Below, in pieces: positions 1 to 10,922 of a stretch of 64,000 bases of DNA. The stretch's first letter is position 1. Each line of letters opens with the position of its first letter. Location of the stretch: NCBI GenBank assembly GCA_030544215.1, contig JARZZO010000011.1, forward strand, positions 50,031,587 to 50,095,586. Direction: 5' to 3'. The translations under genes were made by a program, and so were the position numbers. Below the pieces are notes generated by a model. It was not told where the DNA came from, searched no databases, and was given only the letters and a program-made list of their open reading frames with translations. The stretch comes from Zantedeschia hybrid cultivar (Eukaryota; Streptophyta; Magnoliopsida; Alismatales; Araceae).

Positions 1-763
1 ATGTGAGATAGTGCTCCTTGGACCCGGTAATGCCCCTCGCCCAGGAGTCGATCTGATAGCTGCCTGTAATCCCTGAGCTCGGGACCCACTACCGGATCAC
101 CAATAATCGGCAAGCCGGTCAAGAAAGAGACGTCCTCTAGTGTGGGCAGCATGTGTCCCCACGGCATGATGAAGGCCCTGCATCTGTCATCCCAGCGCTC
201 CCGCAGAGCCACTAAGAAGGGCGCATCCACCATGAACGGTCGGATCCGGAACAACGGCCCGAACCCAAACGCGTCCACCTGGAAAAGGAGCCGATCGGGC
301 AGCGCATGGTACCAGGCCCAGACCAACTCCCAAGAAACTCGGCCTCGGACTCTCTGTGGACCCTGAAAATCCCAACAAAATCAAAAGTTAGGGGCACGAG
401 CATATATATAGAGATTTGGAGTAGGCGAGGCAGCAAGCCTCACTGTCCGTACAGGTGGACGGCGGAGCCCTCCGCCGTCCACACGGACGGGCGGCGGGGC
501 CGCCCGCCGTCCGCACGGATAGGCGGCGGCTCCGCCTGACGTCCTCACCGTGGTTCCAAAATAGAAAAAGAACAAAAAAAAAAAAACTCACCTTCTTCTT
601 CTTCTTCGGGGGCACCTCTCCGTTGCCGCCGCCTTCTCCATCACCTTCTCCTTCTCCTTCTTCTTCCTCTCCATCAGCTCCGTCATCCTCCTCTTCATCT
701 TCCTCTGTTGCCTCCATCCTCCCTTCTTCTTCTTCTTCCTCTCCGGCGCGAAGCGACTCCTCC

Positions 764-795
<32 letters not shown>

Positions 796-897
796 GCGGA
801 CGTCCACCTCGTCGCCGCCGCCGCCACTGGAGCTCGCTCCATCGCCACCGCCGGTCCTCCTCCTCCTAAGGGAGCGGGGAAGCCAAACTCTCGCCAT
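1..897 (-). CDS. Plant mobile domain (PMD) protein, antisense gene 2 of E1, 5' end only
   Basis: Spliced model: exon 1 is 897-592 (102 codons, ATG at 897-895), intron 591-363 with donor AAG/GTGAGT and acceptor TTTTCAG, exon 2 from 362 running off the window. Exon 1 codes a basic start followed by a Gly/Glu/Asp-rich acidic tract, largely low complexity. Exon 2 is open and reads like a PMD of the MAIL1/MAIN class: a GRVSWELV start, then LRERW, RAFIMPWGHMLPTLEDV and LTGLPI-GDPVVG, the core signature of the family. The same order and the same phase-0 intron are seen in the gene at 22190-24944. PMD proteins occur both as plant nuclear proteins and as cargo of transposons; their biochemical role is unclear. 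Here the gene is antisense to the retroelement. No stop is seen in the visible part. Splicing is predicted, not shown. Confidence 0.7.
455..513. repeat. GC-rich palindromes inside the intron of PMD gene 2 (E1)
   Basis: 455-482 is a 28-nt palindrome with perfect 12-bp arms (GTGGACGGCGGA / TCCGCCGTCCAC) around a 4-nt loop. 484-513 is a second with 12-bp arms and two mismatches. A weaker third follows to about 540. They fall within the predicted intron 363-591. The GGACGGC core is the same as in the array at 58202-58452. Confidence 0.8.
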
Positions 898-994
898 GGA
901 TGGAAGGGTGGGAAAAATTTTGGAATCGGAGAAGAGGAAGAAAGGGGTAGGAGTGGAGAACAATAGAACCCAGGGCTTCTTAAAGCCATCCGCC

Positions 995-1060
995 GGCGTG
1001 GACGGCCAGCCGCCTGGCCGTCCGCCAGCGTGGACGGCCACGGCCGTGGGCGTCCCACGC
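995..1060. repeat. GGACGGCC palindromes upstream of PMD gene 2 (E1)
   Basis: 995-1026 pairs GGCGTGGACGGCC with GGCCGTCCGCC; 1027-1060 is a less perfect copy based on GCGTGGACG and CGTCCCACGC. They lie between the two antisense genes, about 10-75 bp upstream of a weak TATA-like CTTTAAG (around 980-986, minus strand) in front of the exon 1 start at 897. Confidence 0.7.
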
Positions 1061-1152
1061 GTCCGCCAATGTGGGCGGTTTGCTTACATCTTTGGAGGGG
1101 AATTTCCAAGAAAATAAAATTGGTATTATTCACTAAAATTTCAATGGATACA

Positions 1153-2539
1153 TTATTCCAATGCTCTACGGCCCATGAAAAAGGCACATACAGCAAGTCG
1201 TACATTGGTTAAATAGTTCACATATCTTTTGAGTTCCTCTGAAGTCTTTGCTAGATCAAGACGGGCTTTTGTGAATCTGGAGTGATGGCGCCATGCACCT
1301 CGGAATCGCTCTATTGCTTGCGCCTCTCTCGCGTATCCTGTATGTCTCGGCACGATCAGTGTGTCATGCAAAGTGGGGAACGGTACCTGTCTGGGAACTC
1401 CGATCTGAAGATGGCAACGATGTCCTTGGTACACAGCTAATTCGTCAGGGCCAATTAGCCACAACTCACGCTCACGATAAGCTCTTGTGGTGAACTCCAT
1501 ATCTCGAAGGATCATCGGGACAAAGATAAATTTCTCTATGGGCAGGAAGTTCAGGTAATCACGCCAGTCGTCCCTCGTCTTGAGATGAGCCGTGAGACAC
1601 CTGACTTGATCTTCGGGACCAAGAAGCGAGCGTGCAGGATACCATGCGCTGTGCTGAAAAATCCTAGAGGTGGAAGTCACTTTTTCATCAAAATCAAAGG
1701 ATAAATGCATCTCCATCCATAATTGTAAGGTGAACAAGCTTCCCCTCACAGATCGCCCCATACTCATGTGGCTAAGCCCTCCATACAGGTGTGACAAGAT
1801 CACTGGGGCGAGAGAATGGCCCCTCCACAACAAGCTCAGCACGCTCACATACTCCCTCTCTAGCACAGAGCCTGTAGTGGGAAACCATAAAACTCCCCCA
1901 AGAACTAGGCATAAGCCTCGCATCAGCCTCTCAGATTCGACTGTCTTGCGCTTAATCTCTCGAATCAACCAGTACGCAAGGCGATCGACGAGGATTCCTC
2001 GAATGTTAGTCATGCGGCATACCTCCCGTTTGTCCTGCACAATATCAACAAAGATTTCCTCCCATGCAGGCAAACCAGAGGGATCACCGGTGGCTAGGCC
2101 CTCCCAACCATAGAAGGTTTCTACCTCCTCCAGCAAAACTGTTGCCTCGAACTCTCGGAACACGAACGTGTGCGTCTCCGGATGCCACAGTTCGAGCAGC
2201 GCACCCAACCCCTCCCAGTGCCAGTGGATGAAAGCGAACCACTTTGCAAACACAATGGAACGGGTCAAATTCCACCGATGCATATATACCCTCATGCCTA
2301 GGGTAATCACGTCCAGTAGGGCCGCAAGCAATGCATACTTGCGAGTATGCCTAGCGTCAGGGAATTTGGGAAGAGGCTGCAGGACAACCAAAAGTCGAGA
2401 AAGAGAGGAGAGAGCCAAGGTAGACAACACAAAGGTTTGAGCATACCTGTCCGTGGGCCACCAGGTTGCTGAGGTGGCCTTCCACATCAGATAGGACTTG
2501 AGGCTCCATAGCAGTAGTGCGAGCAGAAGGTGAGGCCAT
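1153..2539 (-). CDS. Plant mobile domain protein, antisense gene 1 of E1, apparently intact
   Basis: An unspliced reading from ATG 2583 gives 476 codons, but a spliced model fits better: exon 1 2539-2447 (31 codons, start context AAAGATGGC), intron 2446-2377 (70 nt, GTATGC...CTGCAG, phase 0), exon 2 2376-1153, giving about 438 residues. Exon 2 has the PMD core: a tryptophan-rich segment, then LGALLELWHPETHTFVF and FEATVLLEEVE, later SHLYGGLS, a DDWRDYL block and a basic C-terminal half. The gene at 19938-21331 has the same exon 1 length (30 codons), intron phase and motif spacing, which supports the spliced form. A TATA-like CTTAAAAGG lies near 2593-2601 on the same strand, about 55 bp before the ATG. 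The gene is antisense to E1. Catalytic activity cannot be inferred. The domain call is firm; the start is less so. Confidence 0.8.
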
Positions 2540-2710
2540 CTTTCCGCAGATAGCTTGAGTTCTGGAAGAAAACCCCGCGACAACCCTCCCCTTTTAAGGC
2601 CACGGGATAATTACAAACTTTTCCACGTCCCATAAGAGATGGAAGGGCATGCATATCCTTTTCTTTTCCCCTCTTATGGACGGCATACCCCTTGGCCTTC
2701 CACCACTTCA

Positions 2711-2770
2711 TGGAAGGCATGCTAGTTGGCCTTCCACCTTTTCGTAGAAGGCATGCCAGCTGGCCTTCTA
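2711..2770. repeat. GGAAGGC palindromes upstream of PMD gene 1 (E1)
   Basis: 2711-2736 has arms TGGAAGGC / GCCTTCCA around a 10-nt loop, and 2745-2770 has arms TAGAAGGC / GCCTTCTA. The second stem differs from the first by a matched change in both arms. A weaker copy lies near 2676-2704. They sit 110-180 bp upstream of the TATA-like site of the antisense gene and match the core of the LTR array at 3918-4215. Confidence 0.85.
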
Positions 2771-2902
2771 CCACTTTAGAAAAGGCCCATCCACGAGAAG
2801 GCAAAGTGCCCTTCTCCCTTCTCTACTTTGAGAAGGTAACCTCACCCCAGGGTCAATAGACCACCTTGCTCAATATCAACAAATTAATGGTTCTTCCTGG
2901 AA

Positions 2903-2977
2903 TTCGAGTCGAAGCCATATCGGATTGGCATTCTACCAATAGAATAGCCATATCTTCCATACCGGCTTCGACTCGAA
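2903..2977 (+). other. Conserved 75-nt hairpin in the 3' untranslated region of E1
   Basis: Outer arms TTCGAGTCGAAGCC (2903-2916) and GGCTTCGACTCGAA (2964-2977) pair perfectly over 14 bp. An inner stem pairs a GGCATTCT segment with an AGAAT(A)GCC segment. The E2 copy at 63829-63908 has the same design with the outermost pair changed from T-A to G-C. It could be an RNA structure of the element transcript or a DNA dyad. Confidence 0.8.
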
Positions 2978-3774
2978 ACTAAACATTTGCTTCTCATCCT
3001 CCTGCAGTTTAATGTTGTGATCATTGAATATGTGAACGTTGCTAATGTGTGTTTTTGCAGCTGCAGGAAATCTGAGGCAAGTATGACTGAAGACACAGGA
3101 GGCTAATAACTTCGGACGTATAGACTCTGAGTTCCTCTTTAAACAAAACAATGAGGAGTCTATATTCCCCCAAGTTATTCGATTGGCCAATAAATCCCTC
3201 CTGTTTGCATTAGGAATTTGTTTTTTTAATTTTAAACCAGCATGCATTGCATCATTCACCATTCCCGCCCTAGGGGTAATGACCATAATTTATCACTCTG
3301 CTTATCCCATCGCTGATCTGTGAGTTTGGCAATTGTCTGTCTGTTAGCCCTTTGAATTGCAAGATCTTATCCTTTTTCCAATAAGTGTGCTTGAGATTCT
3401 CTCACTTGGCGATCACATGATGCGCTAGGCCACCGCACGCCTGTTGTGTCGAGAGTTCTTCAAGTCACACTCCTACACCTTTCATGCTCGAGATCCCCTT
3501 GGGCCAGATCGTTGCATCTTGGTGCGCCAAGGCCTCGCGGTTCCAGCACCCGAGGGTCCCACGGACTGTGATTCTCTAGTTTGAACCTTGTTCCCCTTCT
3601 TAATCACCCTTGCAATCCAAATAGCCAACTCTCATTCATTTACCACATTCGCATATCATCCTTGGATATAGCTCATTCTTTCTTCGGGCTGTCCAAAATC
3701 TGGTTCGATTTCCGGAACACCTATTTATCATTCCGTTCCACTCCACTGCAAAACAGGTGTCCCGGAGGGGCATT
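2978..3774 (+). other. E1 3' non-coding region ending in the polypurine tract
   Basis: No convincing gene is seen. The first part resembles the last bases of the window (63909-64000), as expected for the same region of E2. The last bases, 3763-3774 (CGGAGGGGCATT), form the purine-rich tract directly before the LTR start TGTAGACACC. Confidence 0.7.
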
Positions 3775-3917
3775 TGTAGACACCGATTTCGGACCACCCT
3801 TTTGGTCATAAACCCCATCCATCATTAGCCCATCATCACCAAATCCCTCATCTTAGCCATCTCAGCCCACTAATAATTAGGCCCATTAACCAAATCCCGA
3901 CTCTAGTCACCTTTTTC

Positions 3918-4215
3918 GTCGAAGGCCAGCCAGCCCGCCTTCCACCATCCTTCGAAGGCCACCCCTTGCCTTCCACCACCCTTCAAAGGCCAGTCAGTCC
4001 GCCTTCCACCACCCTTAGAAGGCCAGTCGGTCCGCCTTCCACCACCCTTCGAAGGTCAGCCAGCCCGCCTTCCACCATCCTTCGAAGGCCAGTCAGTCCG
4101 CCTTCCACCACCCTTCGAAGGCCACCCCTTGCCTTCCACCCCCTTCGAAGGCCAACCGGGCCGCCTTCCACCACTTCGTGGAAGGCCAGCTACCTGGCCT
4201 TCCACGAGATTGGAA
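3918..4215. repeat. 33-bp tandem array of GAAGGCC palindromes in the E1 LTR
   Basis: Units begin with GAAGGCC near 3921, 3954, 3985, 4018, 4051, 4084, 4117, 4147 and 4181, mostly 33 bp apart. Each unit holds GAAGGC and GCCTTC arms about 9-10 nt apart. The array ends in TGGAAGGCC / GGCCTTCCA (4179-4204). It lies upstream of the LTR TATA-like box. Confidence 0.9.
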
Positions 4216-4428
4216 GGCAAGTTGGCTGGCCGTCCACTCCCCTAACTACCACTTGACCTCGTCTTCCCCACGATCTCCTCTACTCGCCGCCCTCACCTCC
4301 ACTACTCCGATCACTCCCCACTCCGGCGACTGCCGCGTGCACCACCTCCGACCCTTGACCACTTCCTATTGGCTCTAGGATGATTTACGAGGATTTAGAC
4401 CCCTATTTTCTCCTATTTTCCCTTCACC

Positions 4429-4436
4429 TATTTAAA
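4429..4436 (+). promoter_or_regulatory. TATA-like box of the E1 LTR
   Basis: CCTATTTAAACCCC lies in the same place as CTATTTAAATACC in the E2 LTR (57332-57340). It is followed by a G-rich stretch that is likely in the transcribed R region. Inferred from sequence only. Confidence 0.5.
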
Positions 4437-5216
4437 CCCCCCCATGTCCACTCGAGGAGGGGGTTAAGAAGGAGAAGTTTTTTCTGGAGGGAACGTTCAG
4501 AGAAGGTTGGCAAGGGAGTCGGCCTTGAGGAGTCGAGCAGACAAGGAGTCAGCTTCAAGAGGAATCCTTCGCACCTCAAATGGGCTTGTCTTCTTAACCC
4601 TCTTTTACTTTTCTCCTTTTCATTTCATTGCATTCTACTTTCCATCCATGCCGTAACATTCTCCCTCTCTCACTCTTCTGTCCACTTCTAATACAGCACC
4701 TCACTTTTCACACACGAGCACTTATCTGCATGCATGCATCCTAGAATGACTTAGCAATCCTTATTTACCCCTAGAGGTTTCTAACAAAAAAACGGGAGGT
4801 GGGTGGCCATAACATATGGTCACCTTCCCTCCCCACCACTCATCCGGTGCGTCTCCCTCCGATTTTAATTAGTTTTTTGTATCTTCATGGATAGATTCTG
4901 CATATTATAATTCTAATCGGGTCGTTTTTCTGTCTTGTCTTTTCTTTTCAGGGTTCCTTACCACATTTCCGCGTGCAGACTGCCGGGCTCTCCTCCTCTG
5001 GCCGGCCGGAGGAAGAGAAGGAGAAACCATCATTTCCCGCTCCCTCAGAACGCGATCACTCTACAATCCTGTGGAGCACAGGGACCGTAAGGTAATGCTC
5101 CTGGCGATCACACCTTTATTTCTAACCCCCTTTAAATCGCCACAGTGCTGAGACGAATGGAGAAACCCTCGATCCGAAGCTCGCAGCAGCGGTGGGGGAC
5201 GTTCCGGGCGCCTACA

Positions 5217-6016
5217 AGTGTGTCCAGTTTGACGATGGAACACACAATAACGGGAGGCATCAGCATTCTGCAGCCAGATAATTCTTTCTTTTGGTAACGA
5301 CAGAGTATTTTCCCCTATGAGGGCATTGAATATGTCAGAGAGTGTCTCTAGCAATGGTGGGTAAGATGCCCTCTTGAGACCTAGAGGTTTCCTCCGCTGG
5401 GAGTAATCATTGGGTGGAGGAACCTGGTTATAACCTAGCTGCTGTCGACCTTGGTTGTAAGCTGACTGATAGGGTTGTTGAGGTGGCCTAAAGCCCTGCT
5501 AATTTGGTGGTCCCTGTCCACCGTACTATGATGACTGGTTCCTCATGAACTGAGCTTGATTGTTGTTCATTGTGCTGACTAGTTCATGAGACAGAGTGCT
5601 TTCTGTAGTTAGACCCGTGGTAGAAGAGTTGGGAATATTAGGCCTTCCTAGGTGGAGGCCTACTGGGTCTATGAGGATCAAACATGCTGGAGAACGTGGG
5701 ATCCTTGAAAGTGTTCTGGGCATAGCGCGCCCTCTCATATAAATCAGCCATGTTGGTTAGGTTGTTCAATGTTAAGACCAATTTGTATTGTGGGGTGGCA
5801 TTTGCTATCATCATTTTCACTTGCTCTAACTCTGACAGGTGATCTTTTACCTTCTCTGCCATAGTTCGCCATCTATCTGCAAAGACTACGAAGTTTTCAT
5901 TGGGCTTCATTCTCTCAGCCACTAGATCTGTAATAGACAAGGACGGAGCAACTCTGTCCTTATATCTCTGCAGGAACCACCTGGTCATTGTATCAAAATC
6001 TTCAATGTCACTGGTG
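5217..6016 (-). pseudogene. gag fragment of old Tat-like element C
   Basis: Reading on the minus strand from 6016, an open stretch to about 5638 codes a retrotransposon gag core (FLQRYKDRVAPSL, LVAERMKPNENF, DRWRTMAEKVKDHL, LYERARYAQNTF, then FDPHRPSRPPPRK). It is clearly the same protein as the gag at 47524-49525 in B2, with many replacements. After a Gln/Asn/Pro-rich segment a second piece (5354-5217) codes LSDIFNALIGENTL and the start of a C-x2-H-x4-H knuckle, cut at 5216/5217 by the E1 LTR. The N-terminal third is missing: at 6016/6017 the coding sequence abuts the end of an LTR directly, with no primer site or leader. This may be a deletion or a second element joined to the LTR. Confidence 0.8.
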
Positions 6017-6688
6017 TGAGTGCTCAATTTGAGTGTGTGATTATCATGAATCATCTATTGTTTAATTACAATAAAAATAATTAAAAACTAACATGTGATC
6101 ACCAGAAACTTTTGACTAAAAAGTTTCAAAAGAAATGTTTGATCGCTTAATTGTTTGAGACGTGGGAGATATGGATGTTCTTGATTCCCTCTCTTCAGCC
6201 GACTGAAGAAAGAGAGTCATTTTTGCTCTTGTTCTTACTTGATTTTGGGATCGTCCTTTTCGCTTCAGAATTTCTTATTTTCTTGATCTCCACTTTGATC
6301 CTTTGATGCTCCTTTGTACTTTACAAGAAAATGAAGAAAAGAAGGAGAAAAACTAATTAGAACTAAATAAAGATATCATCTATTCTAACAAGATTATTAA
6401 TCATGCAATCAAAATAAGAAACTCACTTGTTTGATGTTTGTTTAAACCCCTATAGCGTGTGTAGGATTGGAAATATGAGTATGTGAGTGAGTGTGTGAAG
6501 AACATGAAGTGATATGAATATGAGGGTGAATAAGAAATTAATGGAAGAAAAGATTTAGATGGCCCCTTGAATTGATCTTGGAGGATGAAGAAAGGATGAA
6601 GAGGACGAAGCTTGTTGACCACGTTTTCCTCCTTCAAGAGCTCCTGGAAGTTGTTACGTAGCACTCCGATCCTTCAATGCTTAAGCCT
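6017..6688 (-). repeat. Element C LTR, distal piece (element-sense 3' half)
   Basis: Its plus-strand start TGAGTGCTC is the complement of the LTR end GAGCACTCA found at 46458 in B2 and at 33138 in B1. It continues at 17968 after removing element A and one 5-bp target copy (6684-6688). Confidence 0.85.
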
Positions 6689-8573
6689 TGATAAAGTGTT
6701 AAATTGATCATTTAAGGACAATCATATGCATCATACTCATGTTTTTACCTGTAAAATAGCATGAAATGATAGATAATTGCGTACCAAGTCCAACGGTACC
6801 AATTTCGTCAAATTCTGACTTAAAAACATCGTCATTTCATGTGATTAATGGAGTATAGCGCATTTGCGGTTTTTCGACAAAACCGAGACGAATTGAATAA
6901 ATATAATGATATTTTTATGATAATGTGATAATTTATATTTATTTTATGTGAACAGGATATGCCGATGATGCAGTGCAGTTGGTGGAAATTTGGGGAGGTC
7001 TAGTATTCGGATTTCAATAAATTCGACTAAAGCATGGGTAAAAATGTAATTTGATGTCCTAATATTGCTCTGATTCCTTCTTTCTCTAGAGTTTCTCAAA
7101 ACCCTCTATTTCCTTCCTTCTCTCCAATTTCCCAACCACATCCGTTCCTTTCTTTATTTTAAAACCCTCTCTCTCTTTTTAAAGGAACCTCTCCAAATCC
7201 GAATCCGGGTCCTTCTCCAAGCTTCTCCCACACGCTCTCTCTCTTCTCTCCCATATATTCCAACCTCCACAGCCGACTCCTCCTGTCACTACTATTCTTT
7301 CTCCAGATTTCCTCTCTCTCAGTTTTTCTCCTACATCCTCTCCCTCTTCTCTTCTAACCCAAATCTCCCGCAGCTCTCCGTCCCTCTTCTCTTCTCTCTC
7401 TTGGTTTCTCTCTTTCTCTCCCTCTGTTTTCTCTCTCTCGATTCCTCCTCTCCCGCAGCTTTTCTCTCTCTTTCTCCTACGCACAGTGCTCTCTCTCTAG
7501 GTTTTCTCCTCCACCCAGCCAGTTCTCTTTTTCTCTCTCTTCTATTCCTCTCTCCCGCAACCTCTCTCCAGCAACCCCCTCTACAGCTTCTCCCTCTCCA
7601 CGGTTCTCTCTCTCCCCGGCGAGCTCTCCACGCACCGCCAGCCGGGTTTCTCTAGCACCGCCGGTCTCCTCCATGCACACCTGCACGTAGCCGACCTTCA
7701 CGCATGCAGCAAAGCCCTCCAGCTCCACGCGTGCGCATGCATGCTCGGTGAAACCCGGTGTTCCTACACGCACCAGCAAAGCCCGGCAAGCTCCTCCACG
7801 CGCCTGAAGTTGCCAGCCGTCCAAGTACCGAAGCTTCTCCACGTGCATGCATGCCCGGCCAAGCAAGCTCCTCCACCGTCCAGCTTCACAACACTTGAAG
7901 CCTGCACCAGCAGCGGCCCCCTCCTGTTCTCCACGTCTCAGCTACGCAGTAGCCAGCTCTTCCAGCACCCCTTCAAGTTCCACGCAGCAGCAGTCAGCAG
8001 CACCAGTGGTCCACTGCACCACTTTCTCACCAGCGGCTCATTGCGCCGGCAAAACCCACAGCTGTTGTTATTCTGTTCATTCCCTTTCCCCATTAGTATA
8101 GTATTAGTTTATTTAATTAGGATTAGTTAGTTGTTATTTGATGTTTTGTTTATTTAGTTTAAGGATATTAAACCATTAAATTTTGTAATTTGTTTCATGA
8201 TTTTTAGTTAATTAATAATTTACACAGTTTAATAACAGTTTCTTTGATATTTTTTTAGTTGTGCTTGTTTTCCTTATATGCTTGTGTTTAATTTTTGAAA
8301 AAGAACAAAAAAAGAATTTGTTTAGTTTACGCAATTATATTTTTAAGTAGCATTAGTTAATTGAGTTTTAGTTTAATTAAGTAATTAGTTCACTTAAATT
8401 CTCAACTTTTTAGACTAACTAAATTCTAAGGTTTTCAAAATTAAAATTTTATCTCCCTTTGGATCGACTCGGACTCACCATTATTAATTTTCAAAATTGA
8501 ATTTGAGTAAGCCGAATAAATTTAGATTGAACGTTCTCATGAGTGTTTAACGACGCACAATTCGGAACGATCA
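6689..8573 (+). repeat. Element A 5' LTR (1885 bp)
   Basis: It starts TGATAAAGTG and ends GGAACGATCA. It holds a long CT-rich tract (about 7120-7640) and an AT-rich 3' part. The open frames here, in both strands, are products of the CT-rich composition and are not conserved genes. No confident TATA box was identified. Confidence 0.93.
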
Positions 8574-8578
8574 ATTTT

Positions 8579-8596
8579 TGGCACCGTTGCCGGGGA
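8579..8596 (+). other. Element A primer binding site
   Basis: TGGCACCGTTGCCGGGGA starts 5 bases after the LTR end. It differs at one base from the tRNA-Asp-complementary site typical of Athila elements (known from the family). Confidence 0.88.
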
Positions 8597-9521
8597 CTTA
8601 GATTTTTAATTTTGATTATCTTGGATTTAGTGTAATTATTCTTTAGCTAACCTTATTTTTCTTATTTTTGCAGGTAAATTGAAAAAAAAAAAAAAGGAAA
8701 AGCGAAATCATGGTAAGTGTGTTCCAACTTTCTATGTTTCAATTTCCTGACTTTAGTTAGTTTCTATTTTTATAGTTTATAGTTTAGATAGGTTTCCATT
8801 AACTAAAAAAAAGAAACAAAAAGAAGAACATCCAAATTTAAAAATCTTCATTTACAAAATTAAAAACCTTCCATGCTAGGCATTCATCATTCTAGGAAAA
8901 CATGAGCTAGTTTCCTTGCACAGTTATTTCCATAAATTGTTGAAGATTGCGGGGGAAAGGTACGTGTTTCAATTTTAGCAAGTCATTCATGATTGCATCA
9001 ACACACCTTGCGTTGATTTGTTGCCTTGTATTGTATTCAAAAAGACTTTAAGGGCAGCAACTTTAACCACATAAGGTAGGGATTTGATCACCCTTCCTTA
9101 GCCCACAAATCACCTTTCTTGCATTGGCATTTCCTAATCCAATTAAAAGCAAGTCGAAAGAGAATCTAGGGTTTACACCGTGAGTGGTTTAAATTTCGGG
9201 TTGCCTCCATTTTTAACAGCGGTGTCTAGACTAGAGGTTAAAAAGGCAAACGTCTAAGCGGGAAAGTGGTTCTCTAATTAGGTCCCTACGAAAGTAGGGG
9301 GAGCCTCCCACTACCCCACCTCTTACCTGGCCGTTGACTGATTGTGGTTGTGACTTGAGGTGGACTCCATTCACCTTGTAAGAAAATTCACATAGACAGT
9401 CTAGGTTAACATTATACCATTAGGATAATTTGTTTGACAAAATTGTTTGCATTTAAAAAAAAAAAAAACAAGAAATATAAAACAAAAATCAAATCCATCC
9501 TCTCTCTATCAGTCCTAGTGT
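8597..9521 (+). other. Element A 5' leader
   Basis: No coding region is seen. The stretch is AT-rich with poly(A) runs (8677-8700, 9455-9470) and ends just before the gag frame. Confidence 0.7.
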
Positions 9522-10922
9522 ATGCAAGGTAGGAGATCTCAAAACCCTAACCTTCTAGGACCATTTGCTGAAATAGAAAGAATCCTACATCAAAGAAATC
9601 CACCACAAGATCCAATGGCTGATAATCAGGACCCACCAAAGCAAATGAAGGACTATTTCATTCCAAATCGATATCAACCTTCATCTTGTATTCATCTTCC
9701 TCAGAATCCAGCCAATCAATATGAAATTAAATCTAGCACCATTCAGATGCTCCCATCCTTTTATGGGAATACTAATGAAGATCCTTATAAGCATCTGGAT
9801 GAATTTCTAGAAATCTGCTCCATGGTGAAGATCCAGAATTTCACCGATGATGGCCTTAAGTTGACCTTATTTCCCTTTTCATTAAAGGACAAGGCTAAAT
9901 ATTGGTTGGGAACTATAGGAAGGCCCATTAGGACATGGGAAGAAATGCAGAAAGAAGGATTGTCTGAACAGTTCAGACAGACGGTGGATGCCTCATGTGG
10001 AGGGGCTTTTATGATGAAAAATGAAGATGAGGCCTATGATCTTTTTGAGATGTTAAGTGAAAATTCCATCAATCATGCCTCATTATCATCTTATGAGAGG
10101 TCTGTTGGGCCATCTAAACGGACTGGAATGTATGAACTCAAGGCCCGTGGCGAGCCCGAATCCAGAATGGACATAAATTTGATTAATCAGAAATTGGATA
10201 AGGTAGACATCTTGGCCCAGAAACTAGACCAACTCTTGGCCTTAAACAAGCAAGAGCCTACCTACCCAACACAATCTAGTCCATATGAAGGCCCATCTTC
10301 TGCTAATCATGACATTTGTGCCTTATGCGCAAGTCCAACCCATCAAGTGAATGAATGCCCAACTGCAGCCCAACTTCCACCATTCATTCAAGAACAAGTT
10401 CAGGCTGCCCAGAGATTTTCCAGGCCCAATAATGACCCATTCTCCAACACTTACAATCTTGGCTGGAGAAACCACCCTAATTTCTCTTGAAAGAATCAGC
10501 AGGCCCCATTACCAATGTCCAATCCTCCCATGCATCAAGCCCAAAAGCCACATAATTCATTTCAACAGCAATCTAATTTCTATGGAAATGTTCAGGCTAG
10601 GGGATCTCAAGCCCAGTATCAATCAGGTCAACCGGCCTATTATCAATCATTCCAATCAGGTCAACCGGCCCACTACCATTCATTCCAATCTGGACAGCCA
10701 ACCCAATACCATCCTCTACCCACTTACCAACAACCTCCTCAACCCAACTTTGATGACAAATTCACTCAACTCCAACAACTGATTTTGACCCAGCAACAAT
10801 CCATTGCTAAGTTGGAAAGTCAAATGGGCCAACTAGTTGAGGCTACGATGAGAAGAGAAGTGGGTCAACTTCCTAGTCAACCCATTGCCAATCCAAGGAA
10901 TCAACCTCCGGGTTTTCCATAG
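9522..10922 (+). pseudogene. Element A gag
   Basis: The frame opens at ATG 9522 and runs in one frame with pol. It codes the capsid-type start (FYGNTNEDPYKHLDEF, then FPFSLKDKAKYWL) and a C-x2-C-x4-H-x4-C zinc knuckle (CALCASPTHQVNEC, about 10318-10359), followed by Gln/Pro-rich repeats with SGQPA-type units. A TGA at 10488-10490 interrupts the frame and a TAG at 10920-10922 ends it. Near 9957 the sequence goes from the WEEMQKE segment straight to GLSEQFRQTVDA. In the family a longer segment lies between these blocks, so an in-frame internal loss of roughly 60 residues is likely. Gag would form the particle; this copy could not do so without both changes. Confidence 0.85.

Larger units (their letters stand above)
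1..5216 (+). mobile_element. E1: 3' part of a Tat-like Ty3/gypsy LTR retrotransposon
   Basis: The right end is a full LTR (3775-5216) preceded by a purine tract, so the element reads on the plus strand and its gag-pol lies off the left edge. What remains is the long region between pol and the 3' LTR, with two plant mobile domain genes on the minus strand (1-897, 1153-2539), palindrome clusters and a 75-nt hairpin. Its LTR matches the LTR at 56615-58083 throughout, and its hairpin matches 63829-63908, so it belongs to the same family as E2. It joins the gag fragment of element C at 5216/5217, in the zinc-knuckle region, so it appears to have inserted there; the left target duplication is not in the window. 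Placement in the Tat lineage is inferred from LTR termini, purine tract and the antisense genes. Confidence 0.8.
3775..5216 (+). repeat. E1 3' LTR (1442 bp)
   Basis: It starts TGTAGACACCG and ends GGGCGCCTACA, with inverted termini TGTAG/CTACA. It matches 56615-58083 along its length with substitutions and small indels. It contains the 33-bp palindrome array (3918-4215), a TATA-like TATTTAAA (4429-4436) and a GC-rich 3' part. Confidence 0.9.

Noticed and set aside
388..1117. Long Ser/Pro-rich or Gly/Glu-rich frames on both strands near 0.4-1.1 kb as full genes
   Set aside because: They run across the predicted intron and palindromes and owe their length to CT/GAA-rich low complexity; only the 592-897 exon on the minus strand is supported.
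1153..2583. PMD gene 1 of E1 as an ordinary host gene
   Set aside because: It lies between element sequences with an LTR on one side, is antisense in the same place as in element C, and its flanks carry family palindromes; a captured origin cannot be excluded but a free host locus is not supported.
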